This document shows positions 16,894-24,813 of a stretch of 64,000 nucleotides of DNA, one piece after another. The notes beneath the pieces were generated by a model. The model did not search any database and was not told the origin of the DNA. It saw only the letters and a list, made by a program, of their open reading frames with translations. The number at the start of each line of letters is the position of its first letter. Within the stretch, counting starts at the first letter, position 1. Position numbers and translations under genes: made by a program. The DNA lies in contig NZ_WELK01000002.1 in assembly GCF_009799925.1 (NCBI RefSeq), forward strand, positions 657,088-721,087, in the 5' to 3' direction. The stretch is from Pseudomonas sp. R-28-1W-6 (lineage in GTDB: Bacteria > Pseudomonadota > Gammaproteobacteria > Pseudomonadales > Pseudomonadaceae).

Positions 16894-17163
16894 TCACCGG
16901 CAGCAGCAGCTGGCGCCGCCACAGCCACCGGTCTGGCGGGCCTCGGCCGGATTGGCAGGGCCGAGCACGCGGGCCGGGTAGCCGGCCTGTTGCAGGGCGG
17001 CCAGCAGTTCCCGGCTGTCGACTTGCGCCGCGACCCCGACCTTGCCGGAAGCCAGGTCGACCCGTACCTCGCCGACGCCGGCGAGCGAACCCAGCGCGGC
17101 GCTGACCCGCTTGACGCAGGCGCCGCAGCTCATGCCCTCGACCTGCAGTTCGATAGTCTTCAT
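16894..17163 (-). CDS. copZ: CopZ-like copper chaperone with a Cys-rich tail
   Basis: An 89-residue HMA-domain protein starting at the ATG at 17163 (MKTIELQVEGM) behind AAGGGGG. MSCGACV is the metal-binding Cys-x-x-Cys loop and QQAGYPARV closes the fold. Unusually, the C-terminus adds TGGCGGASCCCR, five cysteines in the last eleven residues, which ordinary CopZ proteins lack. A near-perfect CueR operator lies 65-95 bp upstream, so copper induction is expected. CopA, the likely partner, ends 108 bp upstream on the same strand. Confidence 0.85.
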   Translation of the reverse strand: MKTIELQVEGMSCGACVKRVSAALGSLAGVGEVRVDLASGKVGVAAQVDSRELLAALQQAGYPARVLGPANPAEARQTGGCGGASCCCR

Positions 17164-17227
17164 CACACATTCCCCCTTGAGCGTTGCCTGTGGCCGGCTC
17201 CGGCGCAGTTCGCCGGGCCTTGCGCCC

Positions 17228-17258
17228 ATCCTCGACCTTGCCACGATGGCAAGGTCAA
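17228..17258 (-). promoter_or_regulatory. CueR-type operator/promoter of copZ
   Basis: GACCTTGCC-ACGAT-GGCAAGGTC (17234-17256) has perfect 9-bp arms, the pattern of MerR-family copper operators. On the minus strand it forms a -35 TTGACC (17258-17253), a 19-bp spacer and a -10 GAGGAT (17233-17228). The over-long 19-bp spacer is the signature of MerR-type activation. It reads into copZ. The regulator gene itself is not in the window. Confidence 0.9.
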
Positions 17259-17270
17259 GCGCCTTCGCCC

Positions 17271-19592
17271 TCAATCGAGCGAGACCCGGCGCAGGCGTAA
17301 CGCATTGAACACCACCGAGGCGGAACTCAGGCTCATGGCCAGGGCGGCGATCATGGGCGACAGCAGATGCCCGCTCAGCGGGTAGAGCAGGCCGGCGGCC
17401 AGGGGAATGCCCATAGCGTTGTAGAGGAAGGCGAAGCTCAGGTTCTGGTGCATGTTGCGCACCGTCGCCAGCGACAGGCGACGGGCGCGCAGGATGCCCA
17501 GCAGGTCGCCCTTGACCAGGGTGACCTGGGCGCTGTGCATCGCCACATCGGTGCCGGTGCCCATGGCGATGCCGACGTCGGCGCGGGCCAGGGCGGGGGC
17601 GTCGTTGATCCCGTCGCCGGCCATCGCCACCCGGCGCCCGGCCTGCTGCAGGCTAGCCACCAGGCGCTCCTTGTCCTGCGGCTTGACCTCGCCGTGGACC
17701 TCTTCGATGCCCAGCTGGCGCGCCACCGCGCGGGCGGTGGTGAGGCCGTCGCCGGTGGCCATGATGACCCGCACCCCGGCGGCCTGCAGGCGCTCGACCG
17801 CCAGTTGCGAGGTCGGCTTGATCGGGTCGGCCACCGCCAGCAGGCCGGCCAGCACGCCATCCACCGCCAGGTACATGATGCTGGTGCCGTCGCCGCGCAG
17901 CTGTTCGGCGCGGCCCTGCAGCGCCGTGGTGGCGACCCCGGCCTCGGCCATCAGCAGGCTGTTGCCCAGGTGCAGCTGGCGCCCGGAGATCCGTCCGCGG
18001 TTGCCGATGCCGGAGAGCGAGACGAAGTTCTCCGCCGCGCTCAGGCTCAGCCCGGCGGCGCGGGCCTGCTCGACGATGGCCCGGCCCAGGGGGTGCTCGC
18101 TGGCCTGGTCGAGGCTGGCGGCCAGGCGCAGCACCTCGTCGGCGGCGAAGCCGGGCGCCGGCTCGACGCTGTGGAAGGCCGGATGGCCCGCGGTGAGGGT
18201 GCCGGTCTTGTCGACGATCAGGGTGTCGATCTTGCGCAGGTTCTCGATCGCCGCCGCGTCGCGGAACAGCACGCCGCTGCCGGCGGCCTTGCCGGTGGCG
18301 ACCATCACCGACATCGGCGTGGCCAGGCCGAGGGCGCAGGGGCAGGCGATGATCAGCACCGCCACCGCGTTGATCAGGCCGAACACCCAGCTCGGCTGCG
18401 GCCCCCACAGGCCCCAGCCGAGGAAGGTCAGGGCGGCGATGGCAATCACCACCAGCACGAAGTAACCGGCGATCACATCGGCCAGACGCTGCATCGGCGC
18501 CCTGGAGCGCTGCGCCTGCACCACCATCTGCACGATCTGCGCGAGCACGGTGGCCGCGCCGACCTTCTGCGCCTGCATCACCAGGCTGCCATGGGTGTTG
18601 AGCGTGGCGCCGATCAGCGGATCGCCGGCCCGCTTCAGCACCGGCAACGGCTCGCCTGTGAGCATGGACTCGTCCACCGCGCTTTCGCCCTGCAGCACCT
18701 GACCGTCGACCGGCACCTTCTCGCCGGGGCGTACGCGCAAAGTGTCGCCGCCGTGTACCTGGCCCAGGGCGATGTCTTCTTCGCTGCCGTCGGCGTTGAT
18801 CCGCCGCGCCGTCCTGGGCGCCAGGCCGAGCAGCGCCTTGATCGCCGCCGAGGTCTGCGAGCGTGCCTTGAGTTCGAGCATCTGCCCGAGCAGGGTCAGC
18901 GAGATGATCACCGCCGCCGCCTCGTAGTACACGCCGATGCGTCCGTCCTGCCGGAAGGTCTCGGGAAACAGGCCGGGCACCAGGGTGGCGGCCAGGCTGT
19001 AGAGGAAGGCGGCGGCGGTGCCGAGGCCGATCAGCGTCCACATGTTCGGGCTGCGCAGGCGCACCGAGCGCAACCCGCGCACGTAGAACGGCCAGCCGGC
19101 CCAGAGCACGATCGGCGTGGCGAGGATCAGCTCGACCCAGTTCTGCAGGCTGCCGTGCAGCAGGTTCAGCGCATGCCCGCCCATGGCCAGCAGGGTGACG
19201 GCCAGGGTCAGCGGCAGGCTCCACCAGAAGCGCCGGGTGAAGTCGCGCAGTTCGGGACTCGCCTCTTCCGCCAGCTCGGGCAGCACCGGTTCCAGGGCCA
19301 TGCCGCACTTGGGGCAGGTGCCGGGGCCGCGCTGGCGGACCTCCGGGTGCATCGGGCAGGTGTATTCCCCCTCGCCCGCCGCGCTGGCGGCTGTCGCCGC
19401 AGGCGGTGCGGCGGGCGTCAGGTAGCGCTGCGGCTCGGCAGTGAACCTGAGCCGGCAGTGCTCGCTGCAGAAGCGCCAGGTCTGCCCGGCATGCTGCACC
19501 TGGAAGCGGCTGTCGGCGGCGACCTGCATGCCGCACACCGGGTCGCGCAGCTCGGGTGCCGGTACGGGCGAGTGAGGGTCATGGCTGGGCAT
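17271..19592 (-). CDS. copA: Copper-exporting P1B-type ATPase with YHS and HMBD domains
   Basis: A 773-residue P-type ATPase. Instead of the common N-terminal HMA domain it has a YHS domain (DPVCGMQV, then FCSEHC) and a heavy-metal-binding domain ([15 protein letters not shown]). The membrane CPC motif (ACPCALG) marks copper/silver specificity; DKTGTLT holds the phosphorylated Asp, HPLG binds ATP, and [10 protein letters not shown] is the hinge. It should pump Cu(I) from cytoplasm to periplasm. The ATG at 19592 follows AGGAGCTGACCC. It starts 3 bp after the DUF2933 gene stop, so it belongs to that operon; the CopZ-like gene follows under its own promoter. Confidence 0.93.
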   Translation of the reverse strand: MPSHDPHSPVPAPELRDPVCGMQVAADSRFQVQHAGQTWRFCSEHCRLRFTAEPQRYLTPAAPPAATAASAAGEGEYTCPMHPEVRQRGPGTCPKCGMALEPVLPELAEEASPELRDFTRRFWWSLPLTLAVTLLAMGGHALNLLHGSLQNWVELILATPIVLWAGWPFYVRGLRSVRLRSPNMWTLIGLGTAAAFLYSLAATLVPGLFPETFRQDGRIGVYYEAAAVIISLTLLGQMLELKARSQTSAAIKALLGLAPRTARRINADGSEEDIALGQVHGGDTLRVRPGEKVPVDGQVLQGESAVDESMLTGEPLPVLKRAGDPLIGATLNTHGSLVMQAQKVGAATVLAQIVQMVVQAQRSRAPMQRLADVIAGYFVLVVIAIAALTFLGWGLWGPQPSWVFGLINAVAVLIIACPCALGLATPMSVMVATGKAAGSGVLFRDAAAIENLRKIDTLIVDKTGTLTAGHPAFHSVEPAPGFAADEVLRLAASLDQASEHPLGRAIVEQARAAGLSLSAAENFVSLSGIGNRGRISGRQLHLGNSLLMAEAGVATTALQGRAEQLRGDGTSIMYLAVDGVLAGLLAVADPIKPTSQLAVERLQAAGVRVIMATGDGLTTARAVARQLGIEEVHGEVKPQDKERLVASLQQAGRRVAMAGDGINDAPALARADVGIAMGTGTDVAMHSAQVTLVKGDLLGILRARRLSLATVRNMHQNLSFAFLYNAMGIPLAAGLLYPLSGHLLSPMIAALAMSLSSASVVFNALRLRRVSLD

Positions 19593-19595
19593 GGG

Positions 19596-19835
19596 TCAGC
19601 TCCTGTCGTCGTCCCCGGGTGGCTGCGCCCCATCGCGATGCTGCCGGTGACCGCCATGGTGATGGCCGAACAGATGCATCAGCGGGCACAGCAGGAGGAT
19701 CACATAGGGCAGCAGCTGGGAGATATGGCCGTAGTGCTCGCGGGCCAGGTAGAACAGCGCGATGACCAGCAGCATGCCCAGGGCGATGGCGGGCTTGCTC
19801 CTCCAGAATGAGGGCGAGGGGAGCGGATGGATCAT
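19596..19835 (-). CDS. DUF2933 small His-rich membrane protein
   Basis: A 79-residue protein with two hydrophobic stretches (about 15-31 and 40-53) followed by a histidine-rich segment HLFGHHHGGHRQHRDG. This matches the DUF2933 family, which is found in copper and other metal resistance loci. The ATG at 19835 follows AGGAGTTTCC. The stop overlaps the spacing to copA by only 3 bp (TGA-CCC-ATG), so the two are co-translated. The histidines probably bind copper; the exact role is not known. Confidence 0.8.
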   Translation of the reverse strand: MIHPLPSPSFWRSKPAIALGMLLVIALFYLAREHYGHISQLLPYVILLLCPLMHLFGHHHGGHRQHRDGAQPPGDDDRS

Positions 19836-19932
19836 GCCGGAAACTCCTGAACGGTGGAGACAAGGCCCGGCAGCGAAACCGCCGGGGCATCTGGCGCGGT
19901 GTGGAAGGCTGGCAGCGCCAGCGCGGGGCCGG

Positions 19933-20322
19933 CTAAGCGTTGAGGCGGACGAAACGCAGGCGGGCGGGCGGCCTTGGCGGCGCGGGGCGGAGCAGGACGA
20001 GGCTGGCAAACAGGGCCGGGGCGACGGCGCTCAGCAGCAGGAGTGACAACGGCAGCCAGGTGCCATAGGCAGCAGGATCGAGCCCGGGCAGGCCGGGCGA
20101 CGGACTCAGGGCCGAGGCACTGTCGGCGCAAAACTGCAGGCAACCGGTGGCATGCGCGGCGTGGCCAGCGGCATGGCCCGCGGCGTAGGTCCCATGCGTG
20201 GCGCTCGGGTCATGGCGCGGCAGGCTCAGGCAACCCTGGCTCGCCGCCAGCCCGCAGGCCAGCAGCCATAGCGCGAGGGCCAGGCGTACCAGCAGCGATT
20301 GATGAGTGCGGAACCAGACCAT
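19933..20322 (-). CDS. Small Cys/His-containing membrane protein of the copper locus
   Basis: A 129-residue protein starting at the ATG at 20322 (MVWFRTHQ); an in-frame ATG at 20361 has less support. It has a hydrophobic N-terminal helix, a loop rich in His and Cys (GHAAGHAAHATGCLQFC), and a second helix near 85-105, then a basic, Pro-rich tail. I cannot assign a named family, although the layout resembles small DUF2946-type copper-locus proteins. It lies between the beta-propeller gene and the DUF2933-copA operon. A metal-binding role in the periplasm is an inference. Confidence 0.6.
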   Translation of the reverse strand: MVWFRTHQSLLVRLALALWLLACGLAASQGCLSLPRHDPSATHGTYAAGHAAGHAAHATGCLQFCADSASALSPSPGLPGLDPAAYGTWLPLSLLLLSAVAPALFASLVLLRPAPPRPPARLRFVRLNA

Positions 20323-20406
20323 GCCTGAGCAGCCACCTAAGGTTTCGTTTGCAACCTGCATCCGGCCAACGACCGTTGACTCCTAACAACCTTAGCCGCT
20401 CCCGGC

Positions 20407-21429
20407 CTACTCGGCCTGCGCGGGGGCGTAGCTGATGCCGTTGGGCCCGGCGCCGACCCGGTGCGTGGCGACGACCGTGCGGCTGGCCGTGTCGATCACC
20501 GACACACTGCCCGCCTCGATATTGCTGACGAAGACATAGGCGCCGTCGCTGCTGATGGCCACGCCGTGGGCGCCCTGGCCGGTGGTCACGCTGCCGATGG
20601 TCTGGCGCGCCTGCAGGTCGACGATCGAGACCCGGTCGTCGGGCTTCTCGCTGCTGCCCTGGTTGGCCACATAGACCTGCCGGCCGTCGGCGCCGGCCAT
20701 CACCTGGATCGGCGTGCGGCCGACGCCGACGCGGCCGACCAGACGCTGACTGGCGGTATCGATGATGCCCAGCTGGTTGGTCGCGCTCAGCGAGACGAAC
20801 GCCTGGCGGCCGTCCGGGGTGAAGCCGACCTGCACCGGTGCGCCGGCCACGGCGATCTGCGCGGTTTCCTTGAGCGCGGCGCTGTCGATCACCGATACGC
20901 TGTCGCCGCGCATATTGGCCACGTACAGCGTGCGCCCGTCCGGACTGAGGCGCAGGCCATGGGGATAGCGGCCGGTCGCGACGCTGGCGATTTCGGCCCG
21001 CTGCTGCAGGTCGAACACCCGCAGGCGATCGGCCGCCGAGTCGGTCACGAAGGCGCGCCGCCCCGCCGCGTCGGTCACCACATGGGCCGGATGCTCGCCC
21101 GCCGGCAGGCTGAACACCGGCTGGTCGAGGGCGGCGGTGGCGAACACCAGCAGTTGCCCGCCGGCACTCTCGTCGGCGTGATGTGCGCCATGGGCGGGCA
21201 TGCCCACGGCCAGCAGCAGGCTGCCGTCGGCGGACACCTGCACATTGTGCGGCGCGATGGGCAGGGCGATGGTGCGCACCTCGCCGCTGTCGAGCTGCAC
21301 CTGGCTGAGCGAGGCGCCACGCTCGTTGGCGGTGTAGACGCGGCCGCTCGGCGCGGCCAGGGCAAGGCCTAGGTGGCTGGCCAGGCCGAGGCCGAGGGCG
21401 AAAGCAGCGAAGCGTTGGGTATGGCGCAT
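20407..21429 (-). CDS. Periplasmic YncE/YVTN beta-propeller protein
   Basis: A 340-residue exported protein with a signal peptide (about 1-26, ending LALAAPSG). It is built of repeats such as GRTLYVANMRGDSVSVIDSA, GAYVFVSNIEAGSVSVIDT and VTDSAADRLRVFD, the YVTN blades of a seven-bladed propeller. The ATG at 21429 has GGGGAG upstream. It follows the oprC gene on the same strand, with a hairpin between. In this locus a role in periplasmic metal handling is likely, but no catalytic residues can be pointed out. Confidence 0.8.
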   Translation of the reverse strand: MRHTQRFAAFALGLGLASHLGLALAAPSGRVYTANERGASLSQVQLDSGEVRTIALPIAPHNVQVSADGSLLLAVGMPAHGAHHADESAGGQLLVFATAALDQPVFSLPAGEHPAHVVTDAAGRRAFVTDSAADRLRVFDLQQRAEIASVATGRYPHGLRLSPDGRTLYVANMRGDSVSVIDSAALKETAQIAVAGAPVQVGFTPDGRQAFVSLSATNQLGIIDTASQRLVGRVGVGRTPIQVMAGADGRQVYVANQGSSEKPDDRVSIVDLQARQTIGSVTTGQGAHGVAISSDGAYVFVSNIEAGSVSVIDTASRTVVATHRVGAGPNGISYAPAQAE

Positions 21430-21538
21430 GGCGATCTCCCCGCCAGTGAACAGGATCCCGGGGCTGGCGGCGCCGGGTGCCTGAACAGGTTGCGCGGGGT
21501 AGTCACGCCTGTCCTTGATGGGCGTCAACAATAGGCGC

Positions 21539-21568
21539 GGCCCCGCCCGCCAACGAGCGGACGGGGCC
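21539..21568 (-). terminator. Hairpin after oprC
   Basis: GGCCCCGCCCGC and GCGGACGGGGCC form a 12-bp stem with one G-T type mismatch and a 6-base loop, 10 bp after the oprC stop. The following minus-strand sequence is only mildly T-rich. It may partly separate oprC from the beta-propeller gene. Confidence 0.55.
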
Positions 21569-21577
21569 AGGCCCGAC

Positions 21578-23740
21578 TCAGAAGCTCAGGTCCAGCTTGG
21601 TCCACAGGGTCCGCCCCGGCTCGTCGATCGCCACGGGCTCGGCCGGGTAGCCGAAACCGGCATCGCCGGCGCGGTTGAGGTGTTCGGCGTAGTCCTGGTC
21701 GAACAGGTTGTCGATGCCGGCGCTGAGCTTGAGGTGCTCGCTGAGCCGGTAGGCGCCGTTGAGGGAGAACACGGCGAAGCCGGCGCTCGTGCCGAAGTCC
21801 TGACCGACCACGTTGCCCTTGCCCTCGGCCACCCGGTTCTGCGCCGCCACCACACGCCACAGGGCGCCGGCACTCCAGTCGTCACGCTGGTAGTTCAGGC
21901 CCAGGCGCGCCTCCAGCGGCGGCATCTGCGGCAGGGCCTGGCCATCGGAACTGTTCTTGCCCCAGGCGTAGGCCAGGGTGGCGTCGGTGTTCCAGTTGTC
22001 GGTGAGGTCGTAGGCCAGGCCCAGCTCGCCGCCGAGGATGCGCGCATCGATGTTGTCGGCCTGGGACACCAGACTGCCCATCGGGTTGCGGCTGTAGCTG
22101 AACAGGATGTAGTCGCGCACCTGGCCGACGTAGCCGGAGGCCCAGGCCTGCAGGCCTGCGCCGGCGTACTGCAGGCCGAAGTCGAGCTGGGTGGTCTTCT
22201 CCGGCTGAATGCCGTCGAAGGCATTGACCTCGCCGACCGGCGCGCGCTTGGGCGAATACAGCTCCCAGTAGTCGGGGAAGCGTTGCACATGGCCGAGGCC
22301 GGCGTAGAGGGTGGTCGGCGAATCGGCCAGGTCGTACTCGTAGCGGGCGAAGCCGCTGGGCAGGGTGTCGCTGCGGCGCTCGCCGGCGGTCGGGTTGGCC
22401 CGCGCCACGCTCATGTGCGTGACGGTCTGTCGGTAGTCCGTGGCATCGGCGTGGTCCAGGCGCGCACCGACGACCACCCGGCTGCGCTCGGCGGCATGCC
22501 AGGTCAGCTCGCCGAAGGCGCCGTAGTCGTGCATCACCGAGTCCTTGGTCCAGGGGAACTGGTCGGCATCGGTGTACCGCGCCGGCTGGCCCATCATCGC
22601 CATGCGGTAGCTGGAGGCGCGGGCCCGGTGCTCGCTGCGCAGGGCATCGACCCCGGCGACCAGCTCCATCTCGCTCCACAGCCAGGTGGCGGCCAGGCGC
22701 CCGCCGGTGGTGCGGCGGTCGACCTGGGAGGCCATCGGCATGGGCATCATGCTGCCCGGGTCGGGCTGGCGCAGGCTGAAGTTGTCCATCACGTGGTCGG
22801 CGTAGTTGTAGTAGAGCTGCGCCTCCAGCTTGTTCAGGGTGCCGCCCAGGTTGCTCTTCTCGATGCGCAGGGCGAGGCTTTCGCGGGCGAACTGTGCGCC
22901 GTCCATGCTGCGCCCGGCGTAGCGCGCCTCGCCGTCGCCCTTGCCGGCGCTGAGTTCGACCAGGGTGTCGGCATCCGGCGTCCAGCCGAGGGCGACGTCG
23001 CCGTTCCACTTGCTCCAGCGCGACGGCACCGTGTTGCCGTCGCCATCGGCATAGTCGTCGGCCTGCGCCTGGTTGCCGACGAAGCGCAGGTAGCCCTGTT
23101 CGCCGCCGACGGCGCCATCCAGCACCCGGTCGAAGCGCCCGTTGGAGCCGCCGAGCAGGCTGGCATGCAGGCGGCTGCCCAGCTCGCCGAAGCGCTCCGG
23201 CTCGCGCTCGAACAGCACCGTGCCGGCCGAGGCACCGGGGCCCCAGAGCACGGACTGCGGACCCTTGATCACGGTCAACTTGTCGTAGGTTTCCGGGGAG
23301 ATGTAGGAACTCGGCGCATCCATGCGCCCCGGACAGGCGCCGAGCATCAGGCCGCCGTTGCTGCGCAGGTTGATCCGCGAGCCGAACATGCCGCGCAGCA
23401 CCGGGTCACCATTGGTGCCGCCGCTGCGGATCGCGGAGAAACCGGGGATGGTCTTCAGGTAATCGGTGGCATCGCTGGCCGGCACCGGCTGACGGGCATC
23501 CTTGGGATTGGCCTGCACCGTGAGCGGCGAACTCTGCTGCACGGCGGTGATCACCGTGGGTTCGAGTTCGGCCAGTGGCAGGGGCGCAGCCGGCGCCTGT
23601 GGCTCGGCCGCCAGCAGCGGCGCCGTCAGGGCCAGACCACTGCACAGGGCGAAGGCCCGCTGCCAGCGCAGGCATTGCGGATCGAGGGCAAACGGAGAAA
23701 AACGGCCGGCAGCGGCCGGCGAGAAACGACGGACAGTCAT
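21578..23740 (-). CDS. oprC: TonB-dependent copper receptor OprC
   Basis: A 720-residue outer membrane receptor starting at the ATG at 23740 behind CAGGAAAC. It has a long signal region ending near LLAAEPQ, a plug domain (PTVITAVQQSSPLTVQ, VIKGPQSVLWGPGASAGTVLF) and a 22-strand barrel ending in TKLDLSF. The CxxxM motif in MLGACPGRMDAP corresponds to the copper site described for P. aeruginosa OprC; the partner HxM was not found in an obvious place. A Met-rich loop (MMPMPM) may also bind copper. The upstream DUF2946 gene and the downstream propeller support a copper uptake role. Confidence 0.92.
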   Translation of the reverse strand: MTVRRFSPAAAGRFSPFALDPQCLRWQRAFALCSGLALTAPLLAAEPQAPAAPLPLAELEPTVITAVQQSSPLTVQANPKDARQPVPASDATDYLKTIPGFSAIRSGGTNGDPVLRGMFGSRINLRSNGGLMLGACPGRMDAPSSYISPETYDKLTVIKGPQSVLWGPGASAGTVLFEREPERFGELGSRLHASLLGGSNGRFDRVLDGAVGGEQGYLRFVGNQAQADDYADGDGNTVPSRWSKWNGDVALGWTPDADTLVELSAGKGDGEARYAGRSMDGAQFARESLALRIEKSNLGGTLNKLEAQLYYNYADHVMDNFSLRQPDPGSMMPMPMASQVDRRTTGGRLAATWLWSEMELVAGVDALRSEHRARASSYRMAMMGQPARYTDADQFPWTKDSVMHDYGAFGELTWHAAERSRVVVGARLDHADATDYRQTVTHMSVARANPTAGERRSDTLPSGFARYEYDLADSPTTLYAGLGHVQRFPDYWELYSPKRAPVGEVNAFDGIQPEKTTQLDFGLQYAGAGLQAWASGYVGQVRDYILFSYSRNPMGSLVSQADNIDARILGGELGLAYDLTDNWNTDATLAYAWGKNSSDGQALPQMPPLEARLGLNYQRDDWSAGALWRVVAAQNRVAEGKGNVVGQDFGTSAGFAVFSLNGAYRLSEHLKLSAGIDNLFDQDYAEHLNRAGDAGFGYPAEPVAIDEPGRTLWTKLDLSF

Positions 23741-23802
23741 GATGTTTCCTGAATGCAAAGACAGCAGGACGCCCCCGCAACGAGGGCGCAGATGGGCTGA
23801 AG

Positions 23803-24177
23803 TCAGGAAACGCGCGGCGGCGCGCGGTTGGGCGGGGCGACCAGGAACGGCGGGCTGAGCGCCAGCAGTTCGGCGAAGCGCGGGCGCTGCGGCGACGGCG
23901 CCACCACGGGCGGCGGTGGGCTGAAGGGGAAGGACTGCACGCCGGCCAGGTGCGCGCCGCACTGCAGGCAGGGCAGCTGCTGGCTGGTGGAGCTGCCGTC
24001 GTCCTGTTCGCTCAGCTGCCACTGCACGCCGTGCGAGGTACACAGCAGCATGAAGCCATCGGCACTCATCAGCGGCATCGCCCACAGCGGCATGCTCACG
24101 CGCAGCAGCATGCCCACCAGGGCAAAGGCGTACAGCCAATCGCGGAAACTGCGGCTGAGTGGGTTCAGGGTCGACAT
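23803..24177 (-). CDS. DUF2946 protein upstream of oprC
   Basis: A 124-residue membrane protein starting at the ATG at 24177 (MSTLNPLSRSFRDW). The helix at about 14-36 is followed by a loop with CTSHGVQW and the CLQCG motif, and by a Pro-rich tail with a second weakly hydrophobic stretch. This matches DUF2946, which as a rule precedes the TonB-dependent copper receptor gene in Pseudomonas (PA3789-PA3790, as I recall). The cysteines probably bind copper. A TAGAAT at 24194-24199 could be its -10. Confidence 0.8.
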   Translation of the reverse strand: MSTLNPLSRSFRDWLYAFALVGMLLRVSMPLWAMPLMSADGFMLLCTSHGVQWQLSEQDDGSSTSQQLPCLQCGAHLAGVQSFPFSPPPPVVAPSPQRPRFAELLALSPPFLVAPPNRAPPRVS

Positions 24178-24245
24178 CCTTCCAGGTCGACGCATTCTAA
24201 CGGGATGAGCGCGCGGCACAGGGGGACACAGCGTCGCACCCCAGA

Positions 24246-24279
24246 AACGAAAAGCCCGCAATCAAGCGGGCTTTTCGTT
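24246..24279. terminator. Terminator between ssb and the oprC operon
   Basis: AACGAAAAGCCCGC and GCGGGCTTTTCGTT are perfect 14-bp arms around AATCAA. T-rich arms on both strands make it work in either direction; on the minus strand it ends ssb. Confidence 0.9.
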
Positions 24280-24300
24280 GGCACTACGGCGCGATTCGAC

Positions 24301-24804
24301 TCAGAACGGAATGTCGTCGTCGAAGCTGTCGTAGTCCGCTGCAGGCTGCTGCTGGGCGGCCGGCTGCGGCGCCGGGCGCTGCTGCGGGGCAGACTGTTGC
24401 GGCGCCGGGCGCGACTGCTGCTGACGCGGGGCGTACTCACCGCCGCCTTCGCTGTTGCCGCCACGGCCGCCGAGCAGCTGCAGGGTGCCGTTCATGTCGA
24501 CCACGATCTCGGTGGTGTAGCGCTTGACGCCGTCCTTCTCCCACTCGCGGGTCTGCAGGCGGCCTTCGATGTAGCACTGGCCGCCCTTGCGCAGGTACTC
24601 GCCGGCGATCTCGGCGAGCTTGCCGAAGAACACCACGCGGTGCCATTCGGTGCGCTCCTGCTGCTGGCCGGTCTGCTTGTCCTTCCAGCTGTCGGTGGTG
24701 GCCAGGGTGATGTTGGTCACCGCGTTGCCATTGGGCAGATAACGGGTTTCCGGGTCGCCGCCGACGTTACCGATCAGAATGACTTTGTTTACCCCACGGG
24801 CCAT
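24301..24804 (-). CDS. ssb: Single-stranded DNA-binding protein
   Basis: A 167-residue SSB. The OB fold spans about residues 1-110 ([48 protein letters not shown]). It is followed by a Gln/Pro/Ala-rich linker and the acidic tip DDDIPF, which recruits replication and repair proteins. The ribosome binding site AGGAG lies just after the MFS stop codon, so it is coupled to that gene. The divergent uvrA across the MFS gene is the usual Pseudomonas arrangement. Strong terminator downstream. Confidence 0.96.
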   Translation of the reverse strand: MARGVNKVILIGNVGGDPETRYLPNGNAVTNITLATTDSWKDKQTGQQQERTEWHRVVFFGKLAEIAGEYLRKGGQCYIEGRLQTREWEKDGVKRYTTEIVVDMNGTLQLLGGRGGNSEGGGEYAPRQQQSRPAPQQSAPQQRPAPQPAAQQQPAADYDSFDDDIPF

Positions 24805-24813
24805 TTCGTTCTC

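Noticed and set aside
17367..19811. An 814-codon plus-strand frame opposite copA
   Set aside because: Antisense reading of CopA with no domain and no plausible start site.
20323..20406. CueR-type operator before the Cys/His protein and copA genes
   Set aside because: GGTTG and CAAC half-sites occur, but their orientation and spacing do not fit a MerR-type promoter with a 19-bp spacer.
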